Origin: an uncultured Aquimarina sp.
Lineage (GTDB): Bacteria > Bacteroidota > Bacteroidia > Flavobacteriales > Flavobacteriaceae
Reading direction: 5' to 3'
Assembly: GCA_947498765.1 (NCBI GenBank)
Contig: CANMLG010000068.1
Location: 1 to 64,000 of the forward strand
Length of the DNA: 64,000 nucleotides
Positions within the stretch are counted from its first letter, which is position 1. Each line of letters starts with the position of its first letter. Both the position numbers and the translations under genes were made by a program. The notes under the pieces were generated by a model. It did not search any database. It worked only from the letters and a program-made list of their open reading frames with translations, and was not told where the DNA came from. This document shows positions 57,088-64,000 of the stretch, piece by piece.

Positions 57088-57888
57088 CTACTTATTAATA
57101 GTCCTCATTCCTCTTCTTACAATATAGGCCGTAGCTTTTGTAGGCGATTCTTTTTCCCACCTTTTACATGTAGTTTTTACCCAGTCGGGTTGAGATTTAC
57201 TTGCATCATTTAACCAATTCCCCACAGCATCTCTGACATATTTAGATGTGTCAGATTTTAGTTGATCTAATATAACTATAGCCTTTTCAGGGGATTCTTG
57301 AAAAACAGGGATCTTTTTAGTCCAAACTCCAATAGGTCGTATCACCTCAATGGTAAATCTTCTTATATTTTCATCAGCACTAGCTGCCCATTTTCCTAGT
57401 ATATCAATAGAGTTATCTAAATCTTCTATTATTCGTTCTTTAGTTGCAAAAACAACAACTTCGCGCACTCCAAAATGAGTATCAGCGGCATACTTTTTCA
57501 TTTCTGGCAGTAATTCTTCAATAGTATCATTGTGCATACTTTGTGCCCAACATGACCAACAACGTACTAAATCGGAAGTATGCTTTTGTAGTTTTTTATA
57601 CACCGATGATTCTCTAGTCAAAGCTCCTAATACCTCCCCTATTACCTTGGTATTAGTATTTGATGTAGGCTTCTTTTGCGCACTAATTGCTTCTTCAAAA
57701 TTAATGTTCCAATTCTCTTTTTCTAAATCGATTAAAACCAATTTTAATAATTTTAGCTGATCAGTTGCCAACCATTCCATTAAATTTTTTGTTTCAATTA
57801 GTCCTTTATTTAAATAAGTAAGCACCTCTGGATTCAAATCCTTCAAACTTCTAGGCCCTTTTCTATTTAAAATATATTCTGGTATCAT
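57088..57888 (-). CDS. AlkC/AlkD-like DNA alkylation repair protein
   Basis: A 266-residue all-helical protein of the HEAT-repeat DNA glycosylases that remove positively charged alkylated bases. Repeats run through about 60-255; the segment YVRDAVGNWLNDASKSQPDWV (about 215-235, reading in two parts) resembles the AlkC signature of an AN-LND pattern, and LVRCWSCWAQS (about 107-117) is in the place of the AlkD tryptophan/aspartate site. AlkD's catalytic Asp is not clearly conserved, so the activity needs testing. It is a single gene, separated from the following minus-strand gene by a terminator. Confidence 0.78.
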   Translation of the reverse strand: MIPEYILNRKGPRSLKDLNPEVLTYLNKGLIETKNLMEWLATDQLKLLKLVLIDLEKENWNINFEEAISAQKKPTSNTNTKVIGEVLGALTRESSVYKKLQKHTSDLVRCWSCWAQSMHNDTIEELLPEMKKYAADTHFGVREVVVFATKERIIEDLDNSIDILGKWAASADENIRRFTIEVIRPIGVWTKKIPVFQESPEKAIVILDQLKSDTSKYVRDAVGNWLNDASKSQPDWVKTTCKRWEKESPTKATAYIVRRGMRTINK

Positions 57889-57953
57889 TTACAATAAATT
57901 TAAGATAATACTATATTGAACAAATAACCTACACATAATATATAATGAATATA

Positions 57954-57989
57954 CAAAAAAAAGCCTCTGAAGTAAACCCCTTCAAAGAC
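57954..57989 (-). terminator. Terminator of the small membrane-anchored protein gene
   Basis: On the minus strand GTCTTTGAAG and CTTCAGAGGC form a ten-pair stem (with G-U pairs) around a seven-base loop and run into eight or more T. It lies 28 bases after the stop at 58017. The wobble pairs form only on the minus strand. Confidence 0.85.
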
Positions 57990-58016
57990 TTAAAATAATA
58001 AAACTAAGCTATATTC

Positions 58017-58436
58017 TTATTTTACTGTAACCCCTTCTTTTTGGAACACTGCAGTTGCTTCTTTCCAAGTAGATCCTGGTGGTCTTAATTGTAATTTCAA
58101 CAAATAGCCTTTTCCTGACTCTAATGCCTTTTTTAAGTTTACTGTAACATTTTTAACTTTATTTCCTTTTTTAACATTTGCATTTCCATTAGCTATCCAT
58201 GCGCCATCTTTCCATATTTCAACAACAATTTCTCTTGACTTTTTGGCTACATAGGCCACTTCAAAAGTTATTGATTTACTTGAATAAATTTGAGAAACAT
58301 CTTCAGAAAAACTTATTGATTCACTCTTTTTTTGACTTTTTTCAACTACATTTTCTTTTGGCATCCATGATACTAATGAAATAATTCCAAATAAACCAAT
58401 CAATCCGTAGGTCAATATTTTTTTTAATAAATTCAT
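58017..58436 (-). CDS. Small exported or membrane-anchored beta-rich protein, unknown function
   Basis: I use the Met at 58436 (MNLLKKILTYGLIGLFGIIS), giving 139 residues; the 23 upstream codons look non-coding. A hydrophobic segment (about 7-25) is either a signal peptide or an N-terminal anchor. The remainder (about 45-139) alternates charged and hydrophobic residues in strands, ending with KLQLRPPGSTWKEATAVF, as in a small Ig-like or C2-like sandwich. I know no family for it. It has its own terminator and stands alone. Confidence 0.65.
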   Translation of the reverse strand: MNLLKKILTYGLIGLFGIISLVSWMPKENVVEKSQKKSESISFSEDVSQIYSSKSITFEVAYVAKKSREIVVEIWKDGAWIANGNANVKKGNKVKNVTVNLKKALESGKGYLLKLQLRPPGSTWKEATAVFQKEGVTVK

Positions 58437-58701
58437 ATATAAATTGCTTAAAATTATCTTGTAAAAATAACAAAACACTCTTATAAGAACCTTTTTTAAA
58501 AGCAATATTCACAACACACAACTCCTAAAAACTAACATATATGATCAAAACAACACTTTTACAATAAAATTTAAATGTTTTTAACCACATAACAACTAAA
58601 ACGTTTTATTTGTTTTTATACTTTAAGAAATCAATTGATTAACACCTCAAACAATTATCACTTAACACCATTATTAAAGTATAAAACTAACGTCAAAACA
58701 G

Positions 58702-58709
58702 TATATTTG
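58702..58709 (+). promoter_or_regulatory. -7 element directly before the SpoU methyltransferase
   Basis: Perfect TATATTTG ending six bases before the ATG at 58716, so transcription would begin at about the start codon. It also argues that the ATG, not the upstream TTG of the open frame, is the real start. Confidence 0.55.
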
Positions 58710-58715
58710 CCAACT

Positions 58716-59516
58716 ATGTATCAAAGAATTGAAAGCCCTCAAAACTCAACTATAAAACAACTTTTTCAATTACGTGAAAAATCTCGTATTCGAAAAAAAG
58801 AAGCTCGTTTTATTATAGAAGGTCTTCAAGAAATTCAACTTGCTTTAGAAGCAGGCTATGAACTTACCCATGTTTATGTATGCATTGATATTATAACTAT
58901 TGAAAATTTTTTAAATACATTTAAAAAATGGGTAACATACTTTCAAATTATAGAAATAAGTACTGAAGTATATCAAAAATTAGCTTACAGAGCCACAACT
59001 GAAGGAGTAATTGCTACTTCTAAAACAAAAACAAACTCTCTTTCCAAATTATATTTAAATGACAATCCATTAATATTAGTTGCCGAAGCTCCTGAAAAAC
59101 CTGGAAATATTGGTGCACTATTACGAACTGCAGATGCCGCAAATATTGATGCCGTATTAATAGCCAATCCTAAAACCGACCTTTATAATCCTAACATAAT
59201 ACGATCAAGCGTAGGCTGTGTTTTTACAAATAATATTGCTACTGGTTCAACCTCCGAAATTATTTCTTTCCTTAAAGAAAAAAAAATTAATATATACAGT
59301 GCTATATTACAAAGCGCTACACCTTACTATATTCAAAATTACACTAAACCCACTGCAATTGTAGTAGGAACCGAACACAATGGACTAAGTGAATTATGGA
59401 GAAAGAGCAGTTCACAAAATATTATTATCCCTATGAGCGGTAGTGTTGACTCTATGAACGTATCTGTTGCAGCAGGAATTTTAATTTTTGAAGCCAAAAG
59501 ACAACGTGGTTTCTAA
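58716..59516 (+). CDS. SpoU/TrmH-family RNA 2'-O-methyltransferase
   Basis: A 266-residue SPOUT methyltransferase that uses S-adenosylmethionine to methylate a ribose in rRNA or tRNA. The N-terminal substrate-binding domain (about 10-90) begins SPQNSTIKQLFQL and KEARFIIEG. The knotted catalytic domain has the three motifs: NIGALLRTADAANIDAVLI, VVGTEHNGLSELW and IPMSGSVDSMNVSVAAGIL. The open frame extends 27 codons to a TTG at 58635, but that part lacks family character and would cross the promoter. It resembles RlmB/TrmH-like enzymes; the target nucleotide is unknown. It is followed after 38 bases by an M48 protease gene on the same strand. Confidence 0.9.
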   Translation: MYQRIESPQNSTIKQLFQLREKSRIRKKEARFIIEGLQEIQLALEAGYELTHVYVCIDIITIENFLNTFKKWVTYFQIIEISTEVYQKLAYRATTEGVIATSKTKTNSLSKLYLNDNPLILVAEAPEKPGNIGALLRTADAANIDAVLIANPKTDLYNPNIIRSSVGCVFTNNIATGSTSEIISFLKEKKINIYSAILQSATPYYIQNYTKPTAIVVGTEHNGLSELWRKSSSQNIIIPMSGSVDSMNVSVAAGILIFEAKRQRGF

Positions 59517-59554
59517 GTCAATTTGTACATTTACAGCCAAAATTTTATTTATTT

Positions 59555-60787
59555 ATGAATCCAACTACAGTATTTTATATTCTTATCTCCATTATTGTTA
59601 TTAATTTTTTAATTGATTACCTATTGGATAGTTTAAATGCTAAACAATACGGAGCCACTTTACCTAATGAGCTTAAAGATGTATATCCTGACGAGGAATA
59701 TCAAAAATCAATGGATTATAAAAAAACAAATCATCGTTTTAGCTTATTAACTAGTCTTTTTTCAATACTACTTACGTTGGCTTTTTTCTTTTTAGATGGC
59801 TTTAAATTAGTTAATGATTACGCCCTAACATATAGCAATAATCCTATCATAGTTGGATTAATATTCTTTGGAATTATAATGATAGGAAATGATATTATAA
59901 ATCTTCCTTTTTCCTATTATAAAAATTTTGTAATCGAAGAAAAATTTGGCTTCAATAAAATGACTGTAGGAACATTTTTTATGGACAAAATAAAAGGCTG
60001 GTTAATGATGGCTATAATGGGAGGTGGAATTTTGGCATTAATCATCTGGTTTTACGGAGTAGCTGGACCTAATTTTTGGTTATACGCATGGGGACTAGTT
60101 GCCTTTTTTTCTTTTTTTATGAATATGTTTTATGCAAAACTAATAGTTCCATTATTTAATAAACAAACTCCTTTAGAGGAAGGTTCATTACGCGATAAAA
60201 TTGAAGCCTACGGTAACAAAGTAGGCTTTAAATTGAATAAAATATTTGTTATTGATGGCTCAAAAAGAAGCACAAAAGCCAATGCTTACTTTTCTGGATT
60301 TGGAAGTGAAAAAAGAGTGACGCTTTTTGATACACTTATTAATGATTTAGATGAAGATGAAATTGTGGCTGTTTTTGCTCACGAAGTCGGACACTACAAA
60401 AGAAAACATATTATATATAACTTAACCTTATCTATATTACTCACAGGCTTTACTCTATGGTTATTGTCATTTTTTGTAGCTAGCCCAGAACTATCAGCTG
60501 CACTTGGGGTTACAACGCCTACTTTCCATATTGGATTAATTGCTTTTGGTATTTTATACACACCTATTTCTGAAGTTACTGGATTGTTAATGAATATCCT
60601 TTCGCGTAAATTTGAATACCAAGCTGATGATTATGCAAAAGATACTTTTGGCGCCGAACCTTTGGTTACAAGTTTAAAAAAGCTTTCTAAAAATAGTTTG
60701 AGTAATTTAACTCCACATCCAGCATATGAATTTTACCACTACTCCCACCCTTCATTAATTAAACGTATTCGAAATTTAAGAGCTTAA
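59555..60787 (+). CDS. M48 family membrane metalloprotease (Ste24-like)
   Basis: A 410-residue integral membrane zinc protease. Multiple transmembrane segments are seen at about 5-22, 63-80, 98-118, 150-170, 176-196, 290-310 and 325-345. The zinc motif HEVGH is at 276-280, with a downstream third ligand Glu in KFEYQADDYA (about 347-356). This is the CAAX prenyl protease 1 architecture; bacterial members probably degrade misfolded or specific membrane proteins, since prenylation is not expected. It is followed by the SDR gene after six bases, so they form an operon. A TACATTTA at 59527-59534 is near a -7 consensus. Confidence 0.9.
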   Translation: MNPTTVFYILISIIVINFLIDYLLDSLNAKQYGATLPNELKDVYPDEEYQKSMDYKKTNHRFSLLTSLFSILLTLAFFFLDGFKLVNDYALTYSNNPIIVGLIFFGIIMIGNDIINLPFSYYKNFVIEEKFGFNKMTVGTFFMDKIKGWLMMAIMGGGILALIIWFYGVAGPNFWLYAWGLVAFFSFFMNMFYAKLIVPLFNKQTPLEEGSLRDKIEAYGNKVGFKLNKIFVIDGSKRSTKANAYFSGFGSEKRVTLFDTLINDLDEDEIVAVFAHEVGHYKRKHIIYNLTLSILLTGFTLWLLSFFVASPELSAALGVTTPTFHIGLIAFGILYTPISEVTGLLMNILSRKFEYQADDYAKDTFGAEPLVTSLKKLSKNSLSNLTPHPAYEFYHYSHPSLIKRIRNLRA

Positions 60788-60793
60788 TTTTTA

Positions 60794-61507
60794 ATGAAAA
60801 AAGCTATTGTAATTGGTGCTACATCAGGTATTGGTAACGAACTTACCAAATTACTTATTAGTAATAACTACAAGATAGGAATTTCAGGTAGAAGATTAAA
60901 CAAGCTAAAAGAACTAAAAAACACAGCTCCTAATCAAGTTTTCACAAGTTGTTTTGATTGTACAACTTCCAATAATTCAGCTAAAATTGATGAATTAGTT
61001 AATCTACTTGGAGGGCTTGACTTACTCATTTTTAACTCTGGCATAGGTGAACTTAATGATACTTTAGACATAAAAATAGAGCTCGAAACAAATAAACTTA
61101 ATGTACTCGCCTTTACAGAAGTTATAAATTGGTCCGTAAATTATTTTTTAAAACAACAAAAAGGGCATTTTGTTTGCATCAGTTCCATTGCCGGACTAAG
61201 AGGAAGCAAAGTTGCTCCGGCCTATAATGCTTCTAAAGCTTATCAAATAAATTACCTTGAAGGCATTAGGCAAAAAATAAAGCAAACCCCATTCCCAATA
61301 CATATTACCGATATTAGACCCGGCTTTGTCAATACTAAAATGGCAAAGGGAGAAGGCTTGTTTTGGGTAGCTTCAAAAAAGAAAGCTGCTCAACAAATTT
61401 TTACGGCCATAAACAAAAAAAGAAACATTAGCTACATAACTAAAAGGTGGTTTATAATTGCCCTGTTACTTAAGAATTTACCTAATTTTATTTATACCAA
61501 ATTATAG
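60794..61507 (+). CDS. Short-chain dehydrogenase/reductase
   Basis: A 237-residue classical SDR using NAD(P)H. The cofactor loop is GATSGIG (8-14), the NSG motif is at about 81-83, the catalytic Ser at 130-131, and Y144-x3-K148 in AYNASKAY. An arginine pair (SGRRLNK, 31-37) after the second strand favours NADPH. The substrate is not predictable. Six bases separate it from the M48 protease gene, so they are probably co-transcribed although unrelated in known function. Confidence 0.9.
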   Translation: MKKAIVIGATSGIGNELTKLLISNNYKIGISGRRLNKLKELKNTAPNQVFTSCFDCTTSNNSAKIDELVNLLGGLDLLIFNSGIGELNDTLDIKIELETNKLNVLAFTEVINWSVNYFLKQQKGHFVCISSIAGLRGSKVAPAYNASKAYQINYLEGIRQKIKQTPFPIHITDIRPGFVNTKMAKGEGLFWVASKKKAAQQIFTAINKKRNISYITKRWFIIALLLKNLPNFIYTKL

Positions 61508-61604
61508 CTAAAGATTATTCATCAAGAAAAAAAGCTCACTATTTTTTTTGCAAATTAAAACTTCTTGTTAATTTATTTTTATAAATAAATTGTATTTTAG
61601 AATT

Positions 61605-63818
61605 ATGACGGAAGCATTTATAGAAGAAGAAAACAAGCAAATTGCCAAACAATACAAGGAATTACTCCGAATTAGTTATCGTACACTAAGCGACGATGAT
61701 AAAAAATTAATTCGTTTAGCTTTTGATACTGCCGTAGATGCACATAAAGAACAACGTCGTAAAAGTGGAGAGGCCTATATTTTTCATCCAATTGCTGTTG
61801 CCAAAATTGTAGCTAGTGAAATTGGTCTAGATGCCACCTCTATTGCTGCTGCTCTATTACACGATGTTGTTGAAGACACCGAATATACGCTTAATGATTT
61901 AGAACGCCTGTTTGGAGAAGTGGTTGCTCGTATTGTTGATGGTCTAACTAAAATATCCATTTTGGATAAAGATGAAGATAAGCCCATATCATTACAAGCA
62001 GAGAATTATCGAAAAATGTTATTAACATTGAATGATGATATACGTGTAATCATTATAAAAATAGCCGATCGTTTGCATAATATGCAAACCATGGACTCTA
62101 TGCGTAATGACAAGCAAGTAAAAATTGCATCCGAAACCTTGTATATTTATGCCCCTTTAGCTCATCGTATTGGTCTTTACAACATTAAAACCGAATTAGA
62201 GGATTTAGGCTTAAAATATACCGAACCTGAGGTTTTTAAGGATATTACTCAAAAAATGACCGATACCAAAGAGGAGCGGGATGACTATATAAAACGTTTT
62301 ACTAAACAAATTAGTGAAGCTTTAGAAAAAGAAAATCTAGACTACGAAATTAAAGGTAGACCAAAATCTATTTATTCCATAAGGAAAAAGATGGTAAAAC
62401 AAAACGTTAGTTTTGAAGAGGTTTATGATAAATTTGCTATCCGTATTATTTATAAAGTAAATGTTGAAAACGAAAAATTTATTGCCTGGAAAATATTCAG
62501 TATTGTTACTGATTTTTTTAGAGCCAACCCTACCCGTATGCGCGATTGGATTTCGAACCCAAAATCCAATGGCTACGAAGCCCTACATACCACAGTAGTT
62601 GGCCCCGACAACAAATGGGTCGAAATTCAAATTAGAAGTAATCGCATGCACGAAATTGCCGAAAAAGGCTATGCTGCACACTACAAATACAAAAATAGTG
62701 ATGAAAAAGGTGATAATGTATTAGACGTTTGGTTGGACAAACTACAAGAAGCTTTAGAAAACGAAGAAACCAATGCGGTTGATTTTGTTGAAGAATTTAA
62801 ACTCAATCTATATGCTAAAGAAATATTTATATTTACCCCTAACGGCGATATAAAATCATTACCAAAAGGCGCTACCGCACTTGATTTTAGCTTTAGTATT
62901 CATACCGAAATTGGTATGCGTACACGAGGTGCTCGAGTTAATGGAAAATTAGTCCCATTAAGCCACAAACTTGTAAGTGGAGATCAAGTCGAAATTATTA
63001 CATCAAAACAATCAAAGCCAACACAACAATGGCTTAATTATGTAACAACAGGTAGAGCTAGAGCCAAGATAAAGTCTTCATTAAATGAAGAAATGAAAAT
63101 TGTATCAACAGAAGGTAAAGATATTTTACGTCGTAAATTGCGTTCACAACGTATTCCTTTTAATGAAAAAATAATTAACCAATTAGTAAGTTATTGCAAC
63201 TTAAAAACTAGTCAAGACTTATTTTACAGAGTTGGAATAGGCTCAATTGACAATAAAACCATTAAGGATTTTGCTGCTACAAAAAGTAACACCTTAATTA
63301 ATTTCTTTAAGAATAAAATACGCAAAAACACTACTAACGACGAAATTAATAATGATGAAATTACCAACAATTATGATTTACTGGTTTTTGGAAAAGATGA
63401 AGATAAACTAAACTACAAACTTTCCAACTGTTGTAATCCAATACCTGGCGACCCTGTTTTTGGTTTTTTAACTATAAACGAAGGCATAAAAGTACATAAA
63501 CACAACTGTCCCAATGCATTACAATTACAAAGTAATTATGCTTACCGTATTATGCCTGCCAAATGGATCGACTCAAGCCAACAAGAGTTTAAAGCAGAAT
63601 TAAGGCTTACAGGTATTGATAATATGGGATTGGTAAATGAAGTCACCAAAGTAATTTCAAACAACTTACATGTAGCTATTTATAAAATTTCATTTAGTAG
63701 TGATGATGGTGTTTTTGAAGGGAATATTACTGTAGGTGTTAAAAATAAAAATATCCTAAAAACAATTATTCAACGACTTAATAAAATAAAAGGAATAGAT
63801 AAAGTGATCAGGGATTAA
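61605..63818 (+). CDS. rsh: Bifunctional (p)ppGpp synthetase/hydrolase
   Basis: A 737-residue RelA/SpoT homologue controlling the stringent response. I use the ATG at 61605 (MTEAFIEEEN); a TTG five codons earlier is the only alternative. Domains in order: HD hydrolase (about 38-190) with H61 and the intact HDVVED (86-91), so hydrolase activity is expected; synthetase (about 240-370) with GRPKSIYSI, NGYEALHTTVVGP and VEIQIRSNRMHEIAEKG; TGS (about 395-460); a Cys-Cys/zinc-finger-like segment (SNCCNPIPGDPVFG, about 603-616); and ACT (about 660-737). Both catalytic domains look complete. A Fur-like gene follows, an order I recall from other Flavobacteriaceae. Confidence 0.94.
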   Translation: MTEAFIEEENKQIAKQYKELLRISYRTLSDDDKKLIRLAFDTAVDAHKEQRRKSGEAYIFHPIAVAKIVASEIGLDATSIAAALLHDVVEDTEYTLNDLERLFGEVVARIVDGLTKISILDKDEDKPISLQAENYRKMLLTLNDDIRVIIIKIADRLHNMQTMDSMRNDKQVKIASETLYIYAPLAHRIGLYNIKTELEDLGLKYTEPEVFKDITQKMTDTKEERDDYIKRFTKQISEALEKENLDYEIKGRPKSIYSIRKKMVKQNVSFEEVYDKFAIRIIYKVNVENEKFIAWKIFSIVTDFFRANPTRMRDWISNPKSNGYEALHTTVVGPDNKWVEIQIRSNRMHEIAEKGYAAHYKYKNSDEKGDNVLDVWLDKLQEALENEETNAVDFVEEFKLNLYAKEIFIFTPNGDIKSLPKGATALDFSFSIHTEIGMRTRGARVNGKLVPLSHKLVSGDQVEIITSKQSKPTQQWLNYVTTGRARAKIKSSLNEEMKIVSTEGKDILRRKLRSQRIPFNEKIINQLVSYCNLKTSQDLFYRVGIGSIDNKTIKDFAATKSNTLINFFKNKIRKNTTNDEINNDEITNNYDLLVFGKDEDKLNYKLSNCCNPIPGDPVFGFLTINEGIKVHKHNCPNALQLQSNYAYRIMPAKWIDSSQQEFKAELRLTGIDNMGLVNEVTKVISNNLHVAIYKISFSSDDGVFEGNITVGVKNKNILKTIIQRLNKIKGIDKVIRD

Positions 63819-63905
63819 TAGCTAAATATTAAAAATCAATTAACACTTTGTTAATAACCCGTAAAACTTCGCATTTTAAAATCTACTAAGATTTAAAAAA
63901 TAGCT

Positions 63906-63913
63906 TAACTTTG
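63906..63913 (+). promoter_or_regulatory. -7 element of the Fur-like gene
   Basis: Perfect TAACTTTG, 16 bases before the ATG at 63930; no TTG at ideal spacing. Confidence 0.55.
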
Positions 63914-63929
63914 CTTTTTTATTTTTTGA

Positions 63930-64000
63930 ATGAGCACAAAAAAAGATAATACAAACGATCAAGAAACAGTAAAGGAAGTATTCACTTCTTTTTTGGAGGA
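63930..64000 (+). CDS. Partial CDS, probably a Fur-family regulator
   Basis: Only the first 23 codons are in the window (MSTKKDNTNDQETVKEVFTS, then FLEE). The VKEVFTSFLEE segment resembles the first helix of flavobacterial Fur-type repressors, and the position directly after rel fits the rel-fur-purA order I recall in this family. The diagnostic DNA-binding and metal residues are beyond the window, so this is an inference from a few residues and synteny. Confidence 0.55.
   Translation, partial: MSTKKDNTNDQETVKEVFTSFLE

Noticed and set aside
57825..57850. TTCAAATCC resembling a tRNA T-loop
   Set aside because: It lies inside the alkylation-repair gene with no acceptor or anticodon stems around it.
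58635..58715. TTG start for the SpoU methyltransferase
   Set aside because: It would translate across a perfect -7 element and adds no family sequence.

Overview
The window looks like chromosomal DNA of a marine or algae-associated member of the Flavobacteriaceae (Bacteroidota). The base composition is strongly AT-rich. Promoters match the Bacteroidota TAnnTTTG type, with a TTG about 20-21 bases upstream in the best cases. Two secreted proteins end in type IX secretion (T9SS) sorting domains, the haem receptor sits with an HmuY lipoprotein and a DUF6607 protein, and a bifunctional Rel gene is followed by a Fur-like gene. The genus cannot be read from the sequence. No tRNA, rRNA, insertion sequence, prophage or CRISPR array was seen; this is mostly ordinary core chromosome with a few accessory patches.

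Layout. 1-3.3 kb: an isolated secreted GH16 glycoside hydrolase with a three-fold ricin-type lectin region, set in long gene-poor DNA. 3.3-7.5 kb: a compact minus-strand polyamine operon (arginine decarboxylase, agmatinase, deoxyhypusine-synthase-like enzyme, a small unknown protein, a Nudix hydrolase) closed by a clear terminator. 7.5-8.2 kb: an intergenic region with a structured element, probably a small RNA on the plus strand, and a terminator-like hairpin in the leader of the polyamine operon, then an 82-residue protein made of two four-cysteine modules. 8.2-12.1 kb: haem uptake (HmuY lipoprotein, TonB receptor, DUF6607 protein), with a palindrome overlapping the receptor promoter. 13-26 kb: topoisomerase III, an orphan LytTR response regulator, UvrA opposite a Tudor-like protein, a LOG-family protein, a peptidase-like/outer-membrane-barrel protein and a fused 2-oxo acid dehydrogenase E1. 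26-35 kb: a secreted DinB-like protein, a flavin oxidoreductase, a small T9SS cargo protein, DapD, two glycosyltransferases, a Kdo-kinase-like protein and a membrane-anchored pentapeptide protein.

35-43 kb: a two-gene nitrate-assimilation operon with unusual fusions (molybdopterin nitrate reductase + FAD oxidoreductase + [2Fe-2S]; and a siroheme-less nitrite-reductase-like protein + rubredoxin), then a secreted GH3 glycosidase. 43-50 kb: DEAD-box helicase, thioesterase, aldehyde dehydrogenase, a small flavobacterial protein and PurL. 50-55 kb: a four-gene surface-glycan module (glycosyltransferase, ATP-grasp, CapK-like adenylate-forming enzyme, NeuD-type acetyltransferase). 55-64 kb: a TPR histidine kinase, an AlkC/AlkD-like repair protein, a small membrane-anchored protein, a SpoU rRNA/tRNA methyltransferase, an M48 protease, a short-chain dehydrogenase, Rel and the first codons of a Fur-like regulator.

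Most convergent gene pairs are separated by strong bidirectional hairpins. The features most worth following are the structured element between the polyamine operon and the cysteine-rich gene, the modular rearrangement of nitrate assimilation, and several -7 elements so close to the start codon that the mRNAs should be almost leaderless. All family assignments come from reading motifs; no database search was run.
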